Source of the DNA: Acridotheres tristis
Taxonomy: Eukaryota; Chordata; Aves; Passeriformes; Sturnidae
Length of the DNA stretch: 64,000 nt
Reading direction: 5' to 3'
Assembly (NCBI GenBank): GCA_037013685.1
Contig: CM072894.1
Coordinates: 17,788,949 to 17,852,948, forward strand
Position numbers and translations under genes: made by a program. Below are positions 46,435 to 60,764 of the stretch, one piece after another. The notes below the pieces were generated by a model, which was given only the letters and a program-made list of their open reading frames with translations, ran no database searches and was not told where the DNA came from. Positions within the stretch are counted from its first letter, which is position 1, and every line of letters starts with the position of its first letter.

Positions 46435-49404
46435 TGTATTGAACTGAAAACCTTTCTTTGACTTTCTTTTCTTTGTAAATATATATGTGTGAGAAAAATC
46501 TGGGGGGGAAAAAGGCCATTTCAGACTTCTGCTTTATATGCAATAATTTTTCATAACTGTGACCAGGCATAATTTTACTCCCTTGAATATGAATAGACAA
46601 TAAGTATAAGTATATATCTCATTCCTGTTAAAATTCACAGTATGTAAAAAGCTTTAATCTGAAGCATAATTGTTGCAGAGATTTAGAGAAATAGAATATC
46701 TGTTCTCAATATAACTACAGGCTGCACTGTGTTAATTTCTGAGTCACATCCTTTCTTCCAACCACTGTGTCTTACAACTCTATTTCCTCTTTGGAGGGAA
46801 ATTTCTTGGTGCATAATAATGAAGACAAAAATCTTTTGGTGATTTGCATGTAGCCATCATTTCACACTAACGGCATGTGATATGTATACATATCAGATTA
46901 CTCAGTGATTTTTGTCCTCGACTGTGACTGATTTATTACGCTGAAGTCTCCACTTTTCATCTACATGCTCATAAGGAACATGCCAAATTCAATTACAATG
47001 CATTACATTTAAAGTGCTTTAGCTTGTAAACTGAACATATTTCATGTAGGAAAGTTACCAAAATGCCAAAACCGTTCTGAAACAAAATAGTTAATATTGG
47101 ATTGTTGTCTGGAGAAATACAATTATTTTTTTTTGCGATATGTTAGATTTGCTAGAGTGAGGAGGAAAAACGGTAGGCATGAGTGCATTTTATTAATATT
47201 GTTATGGGGTAATATAATCACACTAGAATGGTATCTGCCTGGCAGCTGAGATATTTTTGTTGTTCACAAAAATAAGTTGCTTTCTTAGGGATTGTTTATT
47301 AGAAAGAAAAAATATTATTGACCGGGTGGGGATACAATAAAGGACAGGACTACCTTAGAACTTCACATTCTTTTAAGAAGAAAACTGAACTGCAAGCAAT
47401 GTTTTCAAGTGTAGAACATGATCCTGAGGCTGTTGAGCTCGTATTTAAAGATACCACTATGCCACTCTGCTGTTTAAATGTAATTTTAAATCAGTTTGCC
47501 GCATGAAGGAGTGAACAAGAAACAGGTGAATGAATAAAATAAATCTCTTATTTAAACAAGGGTATGAGATGCATGTAATCTATAACGTACTTTTGAGTGC
47601 CATTAATACTGTGATACTCAAAATCTCTTCTGTTGCCTTTTTAGTCTGAAGGGTAAACATGTCACAGCTGACGGCCCAACCCGTTCTTTTGGCAAGTTGA
47701 TAGTTGCTAAGCTAAGGAGGACTGATGATCTTCTAGGAAGAAAACCCTGAGCTTTCTAAATGGGGATGCCAAGCAGCTTCATCCCCTTTAACCCAGATGT
47801 GTTTCAAGCATGAGGTGCAGTAAGGGGTCAGATCCTGGATTTTTGCTGTATTTGAAACTCCCATTAGAGGAAGGCACTGTTTTATGAAGTAAGAGGCTTA
47901 GGAAGCTTTGATTAGCAATGGCATTATTGTAACCTGCAGTAAAACTCTTGTGGTATAAATCAAAGGTTAAAACATAGCTGCGTTTCTTAAAACCCTAAGA
48001 GCTTGTAGCACCCTCAAGTAAAATATAAATAAATGTCTTATATTTTGAATATGTTGCTACTCTGTTTTATTAATTGTGACTTCTGAATATACATAGCTCT
48101 TAGCTAGCACAAATAATTTTCAGTTGTAGAATTTTCCAGGGGAGTGATGATGATATGTTCTTGAGTATCGTGCAGTCTTACTCATGTGTGTGACGTAAAT
48201 TTTCCATTTGTAGAGGTTAATGTAATGTTTGGTTTGGCACTCGTGAGGATATATTGATTCTGGCAAGATTTTAATATGCTGTATTGTTAGTTAAACAAAA
48301 GTGTGACATCAGAAAAAAACAAACCCTGAATTTTGAATGGCCTTAAGCAAAATTAGCTGTTTCTCTTCCACAATTTGCAGTGTAAGTATTGGCTGCCTGT
48401 TTTAGAATAATGGTGGCTGATTTTGAAGTAATAAGATCAGCTACTATTTTAAGTGTAAAATATCCACTGTCTGAACAGTTTTAAGATTCACAGAAGGGGA
48501 TATGGAAAAAGGCATTATTCCCAGTAAGAACTTTTGAATCTGAGTAGCACTTTCTGCATTTTGGCTTTATAACATTTCAGTTTTCAAAAGGGTTAATCGA
48601 AAACATTTTTAAAACACTTCCAAATTATCTGGCTTCATTGGCTTTGGCTTGCTTTAAGAATACCATGTATTTTTTGCCCAGATGTACATGGTACTTACTA
48701 GTTTAGACCTTGCTTAGTTTCTAAGCAAGTGTGAGGAAGTTAAAGAGTAAAGAAAGTGACTCTACTTTTTTTCCTACGCTAATTTTGAAGTATCTAGTCA
48801 ATAAAAATTGGCTTATATAAAAAAAATACTGCTTTTTTCTTATCAAAACCAAGGCAGGTGCTTGTGCCATATTCACAAATTCACCAAGTCTGAAAAGGAC
48901 AGCCAAATGCAGGCATGATGAGGAGACTCATCATGCTGAGTAGAACTCTAGGAACACTAGGGAATAGTTTATTGTCTTGGAAACTGCACAGATCATCTGA
49001 TTCTGCTAGTTAATAATGACTAAAAATTTATAGCAAACAACCCCAGAATTTGTATTAACCAACAGTGGAAATCACTTAACATAAATTTTGCTACTTCATC
49101 TTCATTTGTGGTGTGAACTTTACTGGCTGTTCCAGTGTGCTCTTTGATCTGTTGACACATGCTTTGCTTCCTCTTTTTCCTGTGCATAGTGGACAACTAA
49201 GCATTTTCTTCAGGAGCTGTATACACAAGCATTTGCAGTAAAGTTGGGGGGGTGAGCTATTGTTAGAATTGAAAAAAGGGAGTTTTATTTCTTTCTGTAC
49301 AGATTGCTTTTTGTGTGAATGCAATGAATTGTATAGATGCTGAATTATATATAGTGGATATATGGTGGTGGTGGCTCTGTTCTTTAATAATTTTAAGTTA
49401 AGTG

Positions 49405-49542
49405 TCAGAGAATCACAGAATGGTTTGAGTTGGAAGGAACCTCAAGATGATCTAGTTCCAACTCCTCTGCTGCAGGCAAGGACACCTTCCACTAGACCAG
49501 GTTGCTCAAAGTCCCATCCAACCTGTCCTTGAATATGGGTAT
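49405..49542 (-). mobile_element. CR1 LINE 3'-end fragment, minus orientation
   Basis: AGAATCACAGAATGGTTTGA followed by TTGGAAGGAACCTCAAGATG and CACCTTCCACTAGACCAGGT is the reverse complement of the avian CR1 3' end. The copy is short (about 138 bp), 5'-truncated and similar enough to the consensus I remember to be fairly young. It ends abruptly after CCTTGAATATGGG. Confidence 0.9.
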
Positions 49543-52500
49543 GATGTCTATTTAAATAGTTCATGTATAAACCATTTCTTCTCCATAGAGCCTCTTCATA
49601 ATGGGTGGTTGAACAACCTTGGAATTAAAACATGAATACATGTTGCAAAAAAATTAAACACTGCTATTGTTAATAATACAGTTCACTTTGCCTTTCAGTA
49701 TATGTAAACTTCTCTCCATGTTTGGAACTAGGATTGGACATGAAGGGGTTTTTACATCACTTATGTGCCAGTTCCCTTTCTCTTAAGAATCATCCAGAAT
49801 TTGGACAAGTGTAAGTTTCCTACATGCAGTTGCACTTTGTTTGTAAGAACTGCTTGGGTTGCTATGGACGTCTTAGCAGGTTCTTCATTTTGCCTGTGCT
49901 TCCTGGCATACAGATCATGCCTGGACTGGGCTTTGAGCTGAGAAGAAAACTTTGTTGAGAGACCATCCTTCACCTTTTGCTAGTACCAAGCAACTAAAAG
50001 GAGAATTTGCCTAATTTGAAAGCAATACCATACATACAAGAGGGGAGAAAGATGAAGATGCAGAAAGGCAGGCAAGAAAGTCTTTCCTCTGGGAACTAGG
50101 ATGAGAAGGAATCTTGGGTAGAAAGACCAGAAAAAATGAGATGCAGAACAGGGAACTGAGGAACAGGACACTGTGGGCACAGTTTTTGGAGAAGATTTGT
50201 AACAGGATGCAGTGTGGCAGAGCGAGGATCTTGGGCATAGAATTGAATGAAATTAAATAGTGGAGGCGAGAAGAGAAAGGGGACTATTCGTCACAAAATT
50301 AGGGTGAAATCTGGGTAAGCAAAGCAGTCAGTATAAGGACTGGAGGTAGAAAGACCCATCTTCAAAGTTTTTACTCTCCCAAGTGGTAGTGTATTTTCAC
50401 ATCTTAGCAGAATATTACAGGTGTTCTCTTCCATCCATATGTGCACAACGCATTTCAATATATTAAAAAGATGGAATGCTTCATTTGTTGTCGTTTGCCT
50501 GTGCTATGCCCATGTTTTCAACAGTGCAGGCATGTGTGTGATACACCTGCTTTTGCTTTCTCCTTAGGGAACAATGTTTTTCCCTTCTTTCAAGTAGAAC
50601 CCTATAGTGACAGAAGCTACATTCCTAACCCCCTGGGAAGCAAATACCAGAGAATAACAGAAGTGTGTATCCTGATTGTGTGCAATCAAGGTAGAACAAT
50701 TAAATTTACTCTATGTGTTCTGATGATGTCCCATTTAAATCAAGACAATATCTGCAGATGATCACCGAGAGATAACAGCCTCCCAATATCAGTTTCTGTT
50801 ATATTTGCATCTGTTCAACAGAACTTAAAAAGAATTTGTATAAACTAGAAATAAAACTTAAAGAAAAATTGCAGAATAGGCTTCATCTGGGAGCACAGCA
50901 ATTTAGAGATGGAATATGTTTTGTTATTTTAAAACACTTATGGTTGCAGAGGAGCACTTATACAAGAGGCTGAAAATTTCACTTATTTGAGGTATGTATG
51001 GTATGAGGTATAATGTATGTCAAGAATATTAAAGCTAATATCTGTGTTTTGAAGCTTTGTATACTTAATGTTAGCTAAAGATATCTTGTCAATTGTTGCT
51101 GTGAAAAAGGAGTTAGCAACAAGATAGTCTCATTCTCAGAGAATATTTTATTGATCGAGTTGCTACAATTTTGAAGGAAACTCAAAAGATTAAGAAAGCA
51201 AGTGAAATAGCTTAATAAGGCTAAAACCCACAGTTGACATATACAATTTGATAAATAATTAAATTAAGAATAATCTAGGCATTCATGTGTTTTGATACTA
51301 AATGAAATTTTAAGTTCATTAAAAAACCAGACTTGGTGTATACTGCTAGTTATAAAAACAACCAAAATACTAGATTTTTTAAAGTATGATGTAAAAATAG
51401 AATACTCTGTAGCTACTGCATAAATCCAATGCATAGTCTTCTCTGTAGTGTGTCCTGTTCAGTGAGAAGAAAAAGATGCAGTAAAAAAAGATAGTGAAGT
51501 TTTCTCATGTCTCTAGGAATTTTCATATGAAGTCAGTTTTGGGAATTGAATGATAGCTAATGTGAGAATGGCATATAATGTTATGTTTTAGTATTTAGGT
51601 CTAATTTATACCTTTACATGATACAACAAGCAAAATAAATTAGTCCAGTTGGCAGGCAACAAACCTTCATTGTATATGTTTATCACCATGTCCTGTAAAA
51701 ACAAGGAATCACAGTGTTCGCAAGGATAAAGATTGGTGAGTTACCAAAAACTGGTTGTATTAGATTTTCCATTTTCATTTTTATATGTATGAATGGGAAA
51801 TTTTGCATATTTACTGTTCAAGATTTTTAAATGCTTTCAATTAAAAAACCAAAGAAACAAGGAAATAACAATTCTAAAACCTTTTTCATTACCTTTTGTG
51901 AGATCCTAATATTGCTCAACAGTAGAGCTGAAGAATATGCCTGAATGCAAAATGGGCCTAGTAGACCCAGTTACCAAATTAAGAAAAGATAGAGGGGGAC
52001 AAGTTAGAAAAATAGAGAACATACTAATTGGCATGACAACATGTAACCCTGTAGCAATCATACAGCACTTAGTATTTTATATGGAATGAAAATTCAGTAT
52101 AATTCCTGAGAGAGCAGGAGACAACAGTCTTGCCACACTTTCCTGTCACTCCCAACTGTAAACTGCCACGTGGACAGGCCAAAAGCCAAAGAATGAAAGT
52201 AATTGGGTTGCTATAAGAGTTACAATTGATTAATTGTGCTTGGTTGAGACTAGCTGTTGTGGAAGGTTTCGTTGACAAGCCAGCACTAATTTTTTCTTTC
52301 TTTAGTGTCAGGCACACTCTAGCCGCCATTTCCTTCTGATATAACAAGTGTTCTTTAAATGGAGGAGTGCTTCTTTGAACTTGAAGAAAAGGGTTGTTGT
52401 GCAGTGTAGGATTTAGCAGATGGGCTTAGAGAATCCAAACCTACCACTAGTCTTTTATTTTGCACTAGGAAAGGCTTTGCCATTTTAAATGGCTCTGTTT

Positions 52501-52849
52501 GCTACATTCCCTACTAAAGCACAGTAGTCAGATGTTCTGAGGAATCGGGCAGCTTCGCTTCCGATGACATTGATTACACTCAACAGTGAGAGCATGAGAA
52601 AGAGTAGTGGGTGGAGAAGTGAAAAGGCAGTGTGAGGCATTTCAAGAAGGAGATTTGCACTCTAGCACTTGCATGTGGGTGACAATCCCTCAGAGAAACA
52701 ATTTTTACTCTGAAGTGGAACAGAGTTGAATCTTCTGTGCTCACTTCAGGCTTAATCTCCATCCCTGCAAACTACCACTGCAGCCTGTAGGTAAACGTGC
52801 ATTTACTTAAAATGAAAAGAAAATAACAGCAGTGAGCAGCTGCATCTTT

Positions 52850-53160
52850 AGCATGGAACTGTGATTTCACAGAGAGAGACGCTGGCATGTTAATCCCTGG
52901 CATAAATGGGTGCAATTCTCAATGACAATGCTAAGCCTGTTTACACATGGGCTGAGCTGAACCCAGAGATGACACACAATGCTGTTCAAAATAATTCATT
53001 TAATCCCTTTTGAATTTTTGCGATCTAACAGCCAGAGATGTTTGTGTTAAGAAAAGATGATATGAAAAAACTGTCATTGTCACTGACCATGACTTTCTCT
53101 GACATACAAATGATGACAAACAGTCATTATCCTATTTTAGATTAAAATGTCATATTTTTG
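52850..53160. other. Complex unique sequence, possible conserved non-coding element
   Basis: This stretch is less repetitive and more balanced in composition than its flanks, and it holds several TGACA/TGTCA and AATTCATTTAATC-like motifs. I see no open frame worth naming. Calling it regulatory is a guess that only a cross-species alignment could test. Confidence 0.2.
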
Positions 53161-53741
53161 TTTAAGAGTGAATATTAGTGAATTTAATAAATTCTCAGTG
53201 ATAGTTACCAGACTGAAATAAGATCTGCTTTTTAAATCAGAAACAGTCTGAGCTAGCTTATACAAAGAAAGAAAAACAAAATCATCCTGGCAGTAAGTCT
53301 ACATTTTATTTTACTAAAGTTTATGAGGTATCAATATAATCAACAAGAACCTTGGGTTTGGTTTCTTTTTCTTTTACATGTGCGTATTTTAATAGCAAAA
53401 GAAAGCAGATGGAAAAGGAAGCTGCATGGCACACAGTCTACAAAATATGTAAGTATTGTTATATCACTTAAGATATTTAACAAGCTACTAAATCACACTC
53501 TTCTTCTTGCATCAATTGCCTGGAGGCAGAGTATCAGAAACAGTAAATATTTATTTTACTTAGAAACTATGTTAGTAAAAGGCCTCAGGGTTTAATCTGA
53601 AAGAAAAAAATATCTGGGAATCTTTGACCCAAATTTCCAATGTCATTTATGTCAGTTAAAGTCCAGAAGAGTCCTAAAGTTTATAGAGCTTCTTTAAGAT
53701 ACTGACTAGTTGCTCACAATTGGAATCCATATTAATGGTGC

Positions 53742-54335
53742 CTGCTTTGGTTTTGGTTGGAGTAGAGTTAATTTTCCTCACAGTGGCTGGTATGGTGCTA
53801 TGTTTTAGATTTGTGCTAAAAACAGTTTGGTTATATAGAGATGTTTTTGCTATTGCTAAGCTGCACTTGCACAGTATCAAGGTCTTTTCTGCTTCTTGTA
53901 CTGCTTCACCAGCGACAAGGCTGGAGCTGGGGTTGCACAAGGATATGGGAGAGGACACAGCACAGCTGGCACCAAGTGACCAAAGGGATGTTACCAACTA
54001 TGCAGTGTCATGCCCAGCATATAAATCTGGGGAAAACAGGAGGGTGGAGGGGACATTGGGAGTCACAGTGTTTGTCTTCCCAAGTCACCACTGTGTGTGG
54101 TGGAGCCCTGGCTGTCCTGGAGATGGCTGAGCACCTGCTGGCCCGTGGGAGGTGGGGAATGAATTCATTCTTTAGCTTGGCTTGCATGCACAGCTTTTGC
54201 TTTACCTACTGAACTGGCTTTATTTCAACCCATGACTTCTTTTGCTTTTACCCTCATGACTCTCCCCCACTCCACCAGTGAAGTGAGCAAAAGGCCTGGT
54301 GATGCTTAGTTGCTGTCTGGGGTTAATCCATGACA
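53742..54335 (+). mobile_element. Solo LTR of an avian endogenous retrovirus, plus orientation
   Basis: About 594 bp running from TG to CA with the features of an LTR. U3 begins GTAGAGTTAATTTTCCTCAC and has a GCATATAAATCTGGGG TATA region near 54,017-54,032. A TTTATTTCAACCC stretch near 54,219 and a pyrimidine-rich U5 (CTCTCCCCCACTCCACC) follow, and it ends GGGGTTAATCCATGACA. The text resembles LTRs common in bird genomes, recalled from memory; I do not name a subfamily. No gag or pol sequence flanks it, and target-site duplications are not clear. Two overlapping open frames inside it are accidental. Confidence 0.8.
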
Positions 54336-54702
54336 GGGCCTAATACTACCTGTAAGGCTAAAATTGCAAACATTGAGGTACAAAAATACTTTGTTTGCTA
54401 CTCTTACATTGTTTAAGGGCTGAAATTTGGTTTGCTTACGTATGTGTTTATATTTTTGTGTAGGATATTCAGAATTTTTTGTCCTACAAAATTCTGTAGT
54501 GGGTAATAAGTTTTATGAAACTTAATAACCAACCAGATAAGCTTGATTGACTAAGGTAAGTGATTTGTAATAAAATCCTTAAGACATGTTTATATTTATT
54601 ATTTTTCTCTCAATTACTTGAGAAAGTTCCTGTGAGAAAGTATGTCTATTCTTAAACTTAAAAGACCTTTGAAGTCCAAAATAACAAAGTTTGTGAAGAT
54701 AG

Positions 54703-54729
54703 GAAAAAAAAAGGGGCGGGGGGGGAGGA
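54703..54729. repeat. A run followed by G run
   Basis: AAAAAAAAGGGGCGGGGGGGGAGG, a purine-only tract of about 27 bases that may be polymorphic. Confidence 0.7.
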
Positions 54730-55280
54730 AATGGCTCTTTTTAATGCATTTTCAAAAAGTGAAAATGCATATTTAAGTTTTCCCATGTTTTACATATCAC
54801 AGACATTGTGTTATTTCATTATCAAAGGACTATGCACAATGGTATGTGATTCTAAGGAAATACCAGTAAAGCAATATAATCTAAACTTATATTATGCTTT
54901 GGGCTTCCATTTTTTTCCAATTGTTCATTCTCCTTTTCCTAAATAGTCAATCAGATTGAAAAAAAAAAAGCAAACATGACCCTCTTTGGAAGTCACAGAT
55001 AGCTGAAGGTAATGCAGGCAAATATTAGCTAAGTGTTTTTTCTGGTGGTCTTTCCTTTCCTGTATGAGATCAAGAATACAGCAATCTTATCTGGTGTGTT
55101 ACCAGCAATTTTTTTTTAGTAGAGGTATACTATATGTGCGCTTGTGATACTTTATAAAATTTTTATATTCTTGTTTCCAGCTACACTACCTTCTGATTTA
55201 TCTTAATAAAGCTTTTGGAGACTCTCAAGTGGTGTGTAGGTAAGTATTTCTTAGATATTTTAAGCATGTATTACGTAAGT

Positions 55281-55324
55281 GTATATATATATATATATAT
55301 ACATATATATACATATATATATAC
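55281..55324. repeat. (TA)n microsatellite
   Basis: Interrupted TA repeat with ACATA interruptions, flanked on both sides by the motif TACGTAAGT. Confidence 0.9.
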
Positions 55325-55598
55325 GTAAGTATACATAAAGTGAAAAAATAAAAAGTTTAACATAAGCATGCATGTGTATCCATGTGTAACTACATGAACA
55401 ATGACAATTTCAGGCCTCTTAGTTTTCATGCCCAGCTTGTTTGGTGAGATCAGCAATGAACATGCAAACGTTCCCCCGGGTAGCCTAGAGCAACCTTTTC
55501 TATCTCTCTGAGAGTTTCAGTACTCCCTCTTTTAAAAACACAACAAAGTAAAACCACAACAAAACAATTATTGCCAAAGATAAGCCTAACAGGCTTAG

Positions 55599-55599
<1 letters not shown>

Positions 55600-55636
<37 letters not shown>

Positions 55637-55640
55637 CATG
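55600..55640. repeat. (TA)n microsatellite, second tract
   Basis: About 17 uninterrupted TA units followed by TACATACATGTACATATGTA. It lies 280 bases from the first tract. Confidence 0.9.
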
Positions 55641-58600
55641 TACATATGTATAAAAATAAAATGAGAACATAGAGAACATCAGCAGGCTGAGAGGCAGAGA
55701 AATGAAAATTGGCTGCTATCCAAGTAAAGAATGATCCAGGCATGAGAAAAAAGAAATTCTTTAAATAGGCATTTAGCACAAGGTAAGAGAGTAAGGTTAT
55801 TTGCTTAGAAATTTTTCCTTTAACAAATAGTTGTACGGAATGAGTAGTACAAGAAAAGTTAATAAAGATCTTTCTATTCTTAATCTGGAAAAGTATACAA
55901 GCCATAACTTTCACGTTTGGACTTTTTAAGCACTTTTATACAAGGGGCCTGCTGGGGATCCACATTCTTCTGCAGTCATTATGGATGCTGAGTCATCAGG
56001 AAAGCTGGCCATTTGGTTTTTGGTTTCTAAATATAGAGGTGAACATTTAAAGCCCTAATCTGCTAACAATGGATACTCGTGTGCAGCATTGGTGACATGA
56101 ATGATTTCATTCTTAATAGGCTTGTATCAAAACCAATGCTGTGCTTGTATGACACATACTCCTAAAGAACTACAGTTTCTATGACAAGAAAAAATAATTA
56201 AAAGTTTAAAATTATTAAAAGAAATATAAAAGAGCAAAAAGTTTCAGTCTTTGATAGTCATCAGAACCCTCTCATGGTAGCTTGTGTATCTTTGCTACAT
56301 GCAGAAGAGGTGGAACAAGTAGACTTCAGGGGAGGGAACATAAGAGCATCCTAAATTAAGGAAGGAAGCTTATATTAAACCATAGAAGAGGTGAATTTTG
56401 ACTCTTCAGTTGGGTTTTAGGTATTGTATTCAGGGAATAAAGAGTTTGTGGGAATCTGCTTGGAAATTGTCAGTTTCATAATAATATTATTGAATAATAT
56501 TATCAGAGATTTATCCTAACATCACCTTTGCAGCTGGTGTACTATACTAACATTCAGTAGATAGATTGCTGTGGGGTTTTATTATTTCTGATGAAGTTCT
56601 GCACACTTGATTTGTTTGGAAACTGATAAAGGACCTTTGACATTCAAAATGCAATGACAGAATCAGAATTAAAACAGGCATTTTCACTTTCGCTTTAAAT
56701 AAATTTGTATAATTCAGTATCGTGCAGCAGGAGCTCATTCTTGATAAAGCAAGGTTTTACATTGGTAGTACAGTGTTTTATTTTGACAGCATTCTCTGCC
56801 TTCTGCATAGATCCTAGCTGGAGAGATGCTTGCTGAGGGCTCTGCCACCTGAAAATGTGGGGAGGGAGAAATCCTGCCTGGTCAGCAATAATGTCAGTTT
56901 GGCTGAGCACATACATTGCAGCAGCAGCATCACACCTCTGGCAGGGCAGGCCTCAGCCAGTGACTCACCCCTGGCTCTCTCTGCTCAAATCTGCTGCTGT
57001 AGAGCATGTGCAGCACAGGTGCCATCTCCCCATCCAGCTACCAAGGTCTTCCGGGAAAGTGAGTCCTCAAACAAGCTGTGAGGTCCCATGGGTATTGTTC
57101 TGGCAGGCTAGGTATGGCCCAGGGGCACTCCAGTGCCTGGCTCTGCTTTGAGTGAAGCACATACTTCATTATTTAGATTGCTTACAGTCCAAGCAGGCAA
57201 AATTCCTTGTAACTCTGAATTAAGGAAAGACTGTCTAGTAAGTGGATGGCAGCAGAGGGAAGGCTGTTTTAAGGAAAAATAGTTTTTTAATTTAAACTTT
57301 GTGTCAAATCTTCATCCTGAGTGTACACAGTATGTTTCAAGAGCTATTTTTTTGTAGGTGAAATAGGGAACGGAACTCTTTAACAGGATGTAAGAAACCT
57401 GTAGCTATGTTAAGTGACAAAGCTCTGGCCATTGCATCCAACATGCAGTGCTTTTGTACAATGGCAGTTCCTGTGCAGCTGATTCATCAGACAAAAAAAC
57501 AGCCGTTACCTTACTGTAAGATGTGAGCTTCAAAATGAGGCTGTGCCCTCATTTTCTGTGACAACTTAAAACAGGCAAATTTTGAGGTTTTAAAAGACAA
57601 TCGGCCAAGCGTGACTTATAAAGCCACAACAAATGAGGAACTCATTAAATCTTGAAAATACTTGAATTTTATCAGTTTCCTTCCAGCAGGTATAAGACTA
57701 AGATGATTTTACAGCAAAAGGGGGTTTCTTGACAATATTATAGCAGCATGATGAGAAGAATCTTTTTTTGATTGACCTAGGGCAGAAGACTCTTCTGACA
57801 CTTGTGCTAAAAGGTCTGGCCCAGCCATAAACATCTTGTCTGTTGCTCTCATGGAGTTTCTCAGCAGCATGTAGGTGGAATCAAGGTCACTAGGCTCCAG
57901 AAGATAAATGCCTAATATGTGACCTACAAGTGTATTTCTGCTGTCTGTGGTAGATATAAAGAAAACAAGAGAGTTCTGGTTTATTCCACTAGTAGAAAAA
58001 TCAGTAAATGTTTATCATCTAGCCCATTTCCTAATGTTCTTTGGAGAAGACTGAATCCTTCTTTCAACTATGCATGGTATGCTGAAGGTATTAATTTGGG
58101 ACTTTATTACTAGTTTCTATTGTACTTATCTTTATTTTGGGTGCTGTCTTCACACAGACTGAAAACCATGATACATCTCTTTTTCTTAATTGAACTCTTT
58201 ACTGTAATTTGTCTATTTTCTACCTACAACTTTCCATATACTAGTTATTTCATGTGTCCTACCATTAATCTACAATGGCAAGGCCTTGATACAATTGAAA
58301 AAATACATAATACAGCTGAGATGAAACAGAGATATGGAATGAATTATTGATTGTTTAAAATATAGCCACAATTCCAGCTAAAGCACTTAACATTGTATGA
58401 CCAGTTATGATGTTTTGTTTGAACCTTATGTGAAAAAAACATAGAAAATACAAAATATTTACTGTTCACAAAACAGCTAGTGCTTCTTTTTCCAGTTTCA
58501 CTCATCTCTGTTAATTCTGACAGTGCTGCCACATAACTTGTGGTGAAATTAAATTCCCATAAAAAACACAAGTTTAGGGTATAAAATATACTTGTGAATT

Positions 58601-60764
58601 TCTCTAATGAATGTGCCTTGCCACAGAGGGCCCACAGCAGCTTACTGGTCAGAAATTATTATTATGCACAAATAAAGTCCCTCTTGTGAGAACACTTCTA
58701 TTATAACACTTAGAGTATAATATGATGTTTTCTTTCACGTGATTCCTAGGATGACCCTGTCTCAAATTTGATACAAAAAATGTTGTTCTGGCCCTCAGGA
58801 ACCAAGTGAAAATTTTGCCACAGACTTCACTTAAGACAAGATCTCATCATAAAGAAATTTCATATTCAGACCTAGAACTACTGTGCATACCTTTCCAGGG
58901 ATCTGTTGACACTTTGGTGAGTGTAATGTCAAGAGTTGTTGGGCTACATTTTCTGAGACTTTCTTGATATTTGTGGTTTTATGCTTCCAGATAGGAAAAT
59001 GTAGACTCTTTTGGCAAAATGAAAAGGAAAGAAAAAATGCTGCAGTTTGAGTATATCTATACATTGCTGTGTTGTCATACCTGCTTTTTAAATTAGTTTT
59101 TAAGTTTTTATAAGAAATGCTTTAATAAAATACTAATATGGAATGTTATGTTCAGCAGTCCCAGAAAAGAAGCAGTCCATAGTCTGTATCTGCTCAATAC
59201 AGAAAAGGCCTGTAACAGAAGCAGCAGAGTGACTTAATATGAAGAATTTTGAAAAAGGAAACTAAGCTATACTGCATTCTCATTTATTAGACAGGGAGAT
59301 GGAACTGAAGAGTAACCTTTGAGGAACTCAAATTGCACCTGAATAATTTGCATTTAGAAAGGATGTTCCTTTCATGTTCAATTGGTTTATTGAATCCATG
59401 CTAGATTTCTGTAAATGCTACACAGGTTTTGCATCTCCAGTATTTTGCCTAAATGAAAGACTAACCTTTGGAATCTGGTTTGGCTATATTACATTTATGT
59501 TTAGTCTAATAGGGGTGAAGAAAGTCATTGAACTGAATGGCACAAATTCTCTTGGTCCTTTGGAAGCAGCTTAACAACAATCTCACTTGGATGTTCAGTT
59601 TGACAGGAATTTAACATCATTCCTATACATAGGAACATCCTTCTACTTGAAACAGCCTTCACAAATTCATGCTTCAGTAATTTACAAGGGCAGAGTGTGG
59701 TGCTGAAGGACGAAAAGCTGAGTATACTTTTCATTCCTGTGAGAAATTAAAAAGAAGGCACGTGCTTTGAGTGGTGAGCAAGTCTGCCTTCATTTTGATT
59801 CTATTAGTCTGTCATAAAGAAACTTCAAACAATGCTTATTTTACTGAACAAAGATATTTTGAAAATTATTGTCTTAAGGAGCTGTGGGGTTGGTACGAAT
59901 GTGGACAGAAGTAATTTTGTTCCTTTAGTGTACAGTATGTATTGACAGTAAATTCTTCTCGCAGACAGTGGTTATAAGAAGTTTTGCCTTGGGAGTTACA
60001 TAAAATACTATATTTGAAGTATAAGAGAAATCTTGTTTTGTATGTGGGACTTCTTAATAATACACCTATTTCAGTCTCCTTCTGTTTCAGCCTTTGTGTC
60101 TGGATCTCTCAGGTATCTTGTACTGTCCTTGTGGACAAGATAGTATTTAACAAGGTGCATGAGGCTTGTAATATTTTGGAATTTGTTTGTGATTTTTATG
60201 CAAAAGCAAAATCATATTGAAATCAGACAGGAATCTAATTTGTGAATTACACTCAGGAAGTGCTTTGTGGAAAAATACTCAAATCAGTAATAGGGAATAG
60301 ATATTTTGTATTCTATTTCATATACTCAGCATTGGACACATGAGATTGTAAATAGGGTTTTTGAGTTTATTCCTAGCAGTAAGTACTTGTTTGTGTTAAG
60401 GCAGGGTGATAGTTTGGTTCTTATCCTAAAAAGCAGGAAAAAGCAAGTGTCTTTGTGGACTCTGTACTCACACTGTCTTTAGGGGAACTTAGCAGTAACA
60501 GTGCAATTGCTCTTTCAGCTGGAGTCTGGGATGTCCTGAGTTATTCTGAATGTGTGTTAGCCTCAGTTATTGGCTGGTCCCCAGATGGAATTTTTCTTCC
60601 ACTCCTCTGCAGCATTCCTTGTCCAAAAAGCTGCTCTTACCCTTTACCATATGGCAGTAGAAGGGCTAGAGTTTGGAATGACAGTACTGAAAAGTGAAAG
60701 CTTCTATAAAAGAGGAATCATAACTTATTCCCAAAAAATCCCTATGTAATCTTGGCTTTCATTT

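Noticed and set aside
53720..54212. Overlapping plus-strand open frames of 136 and 123 codons.
   Set aside because: They lie within the solo LTR and correspond to no retroviral protein.
55600..55914. Minus-strand open frame ending in alternating Tyr-Ile.
   Set aside because: The end is the translated TA microsatellite; the rest has no recognisable domain.
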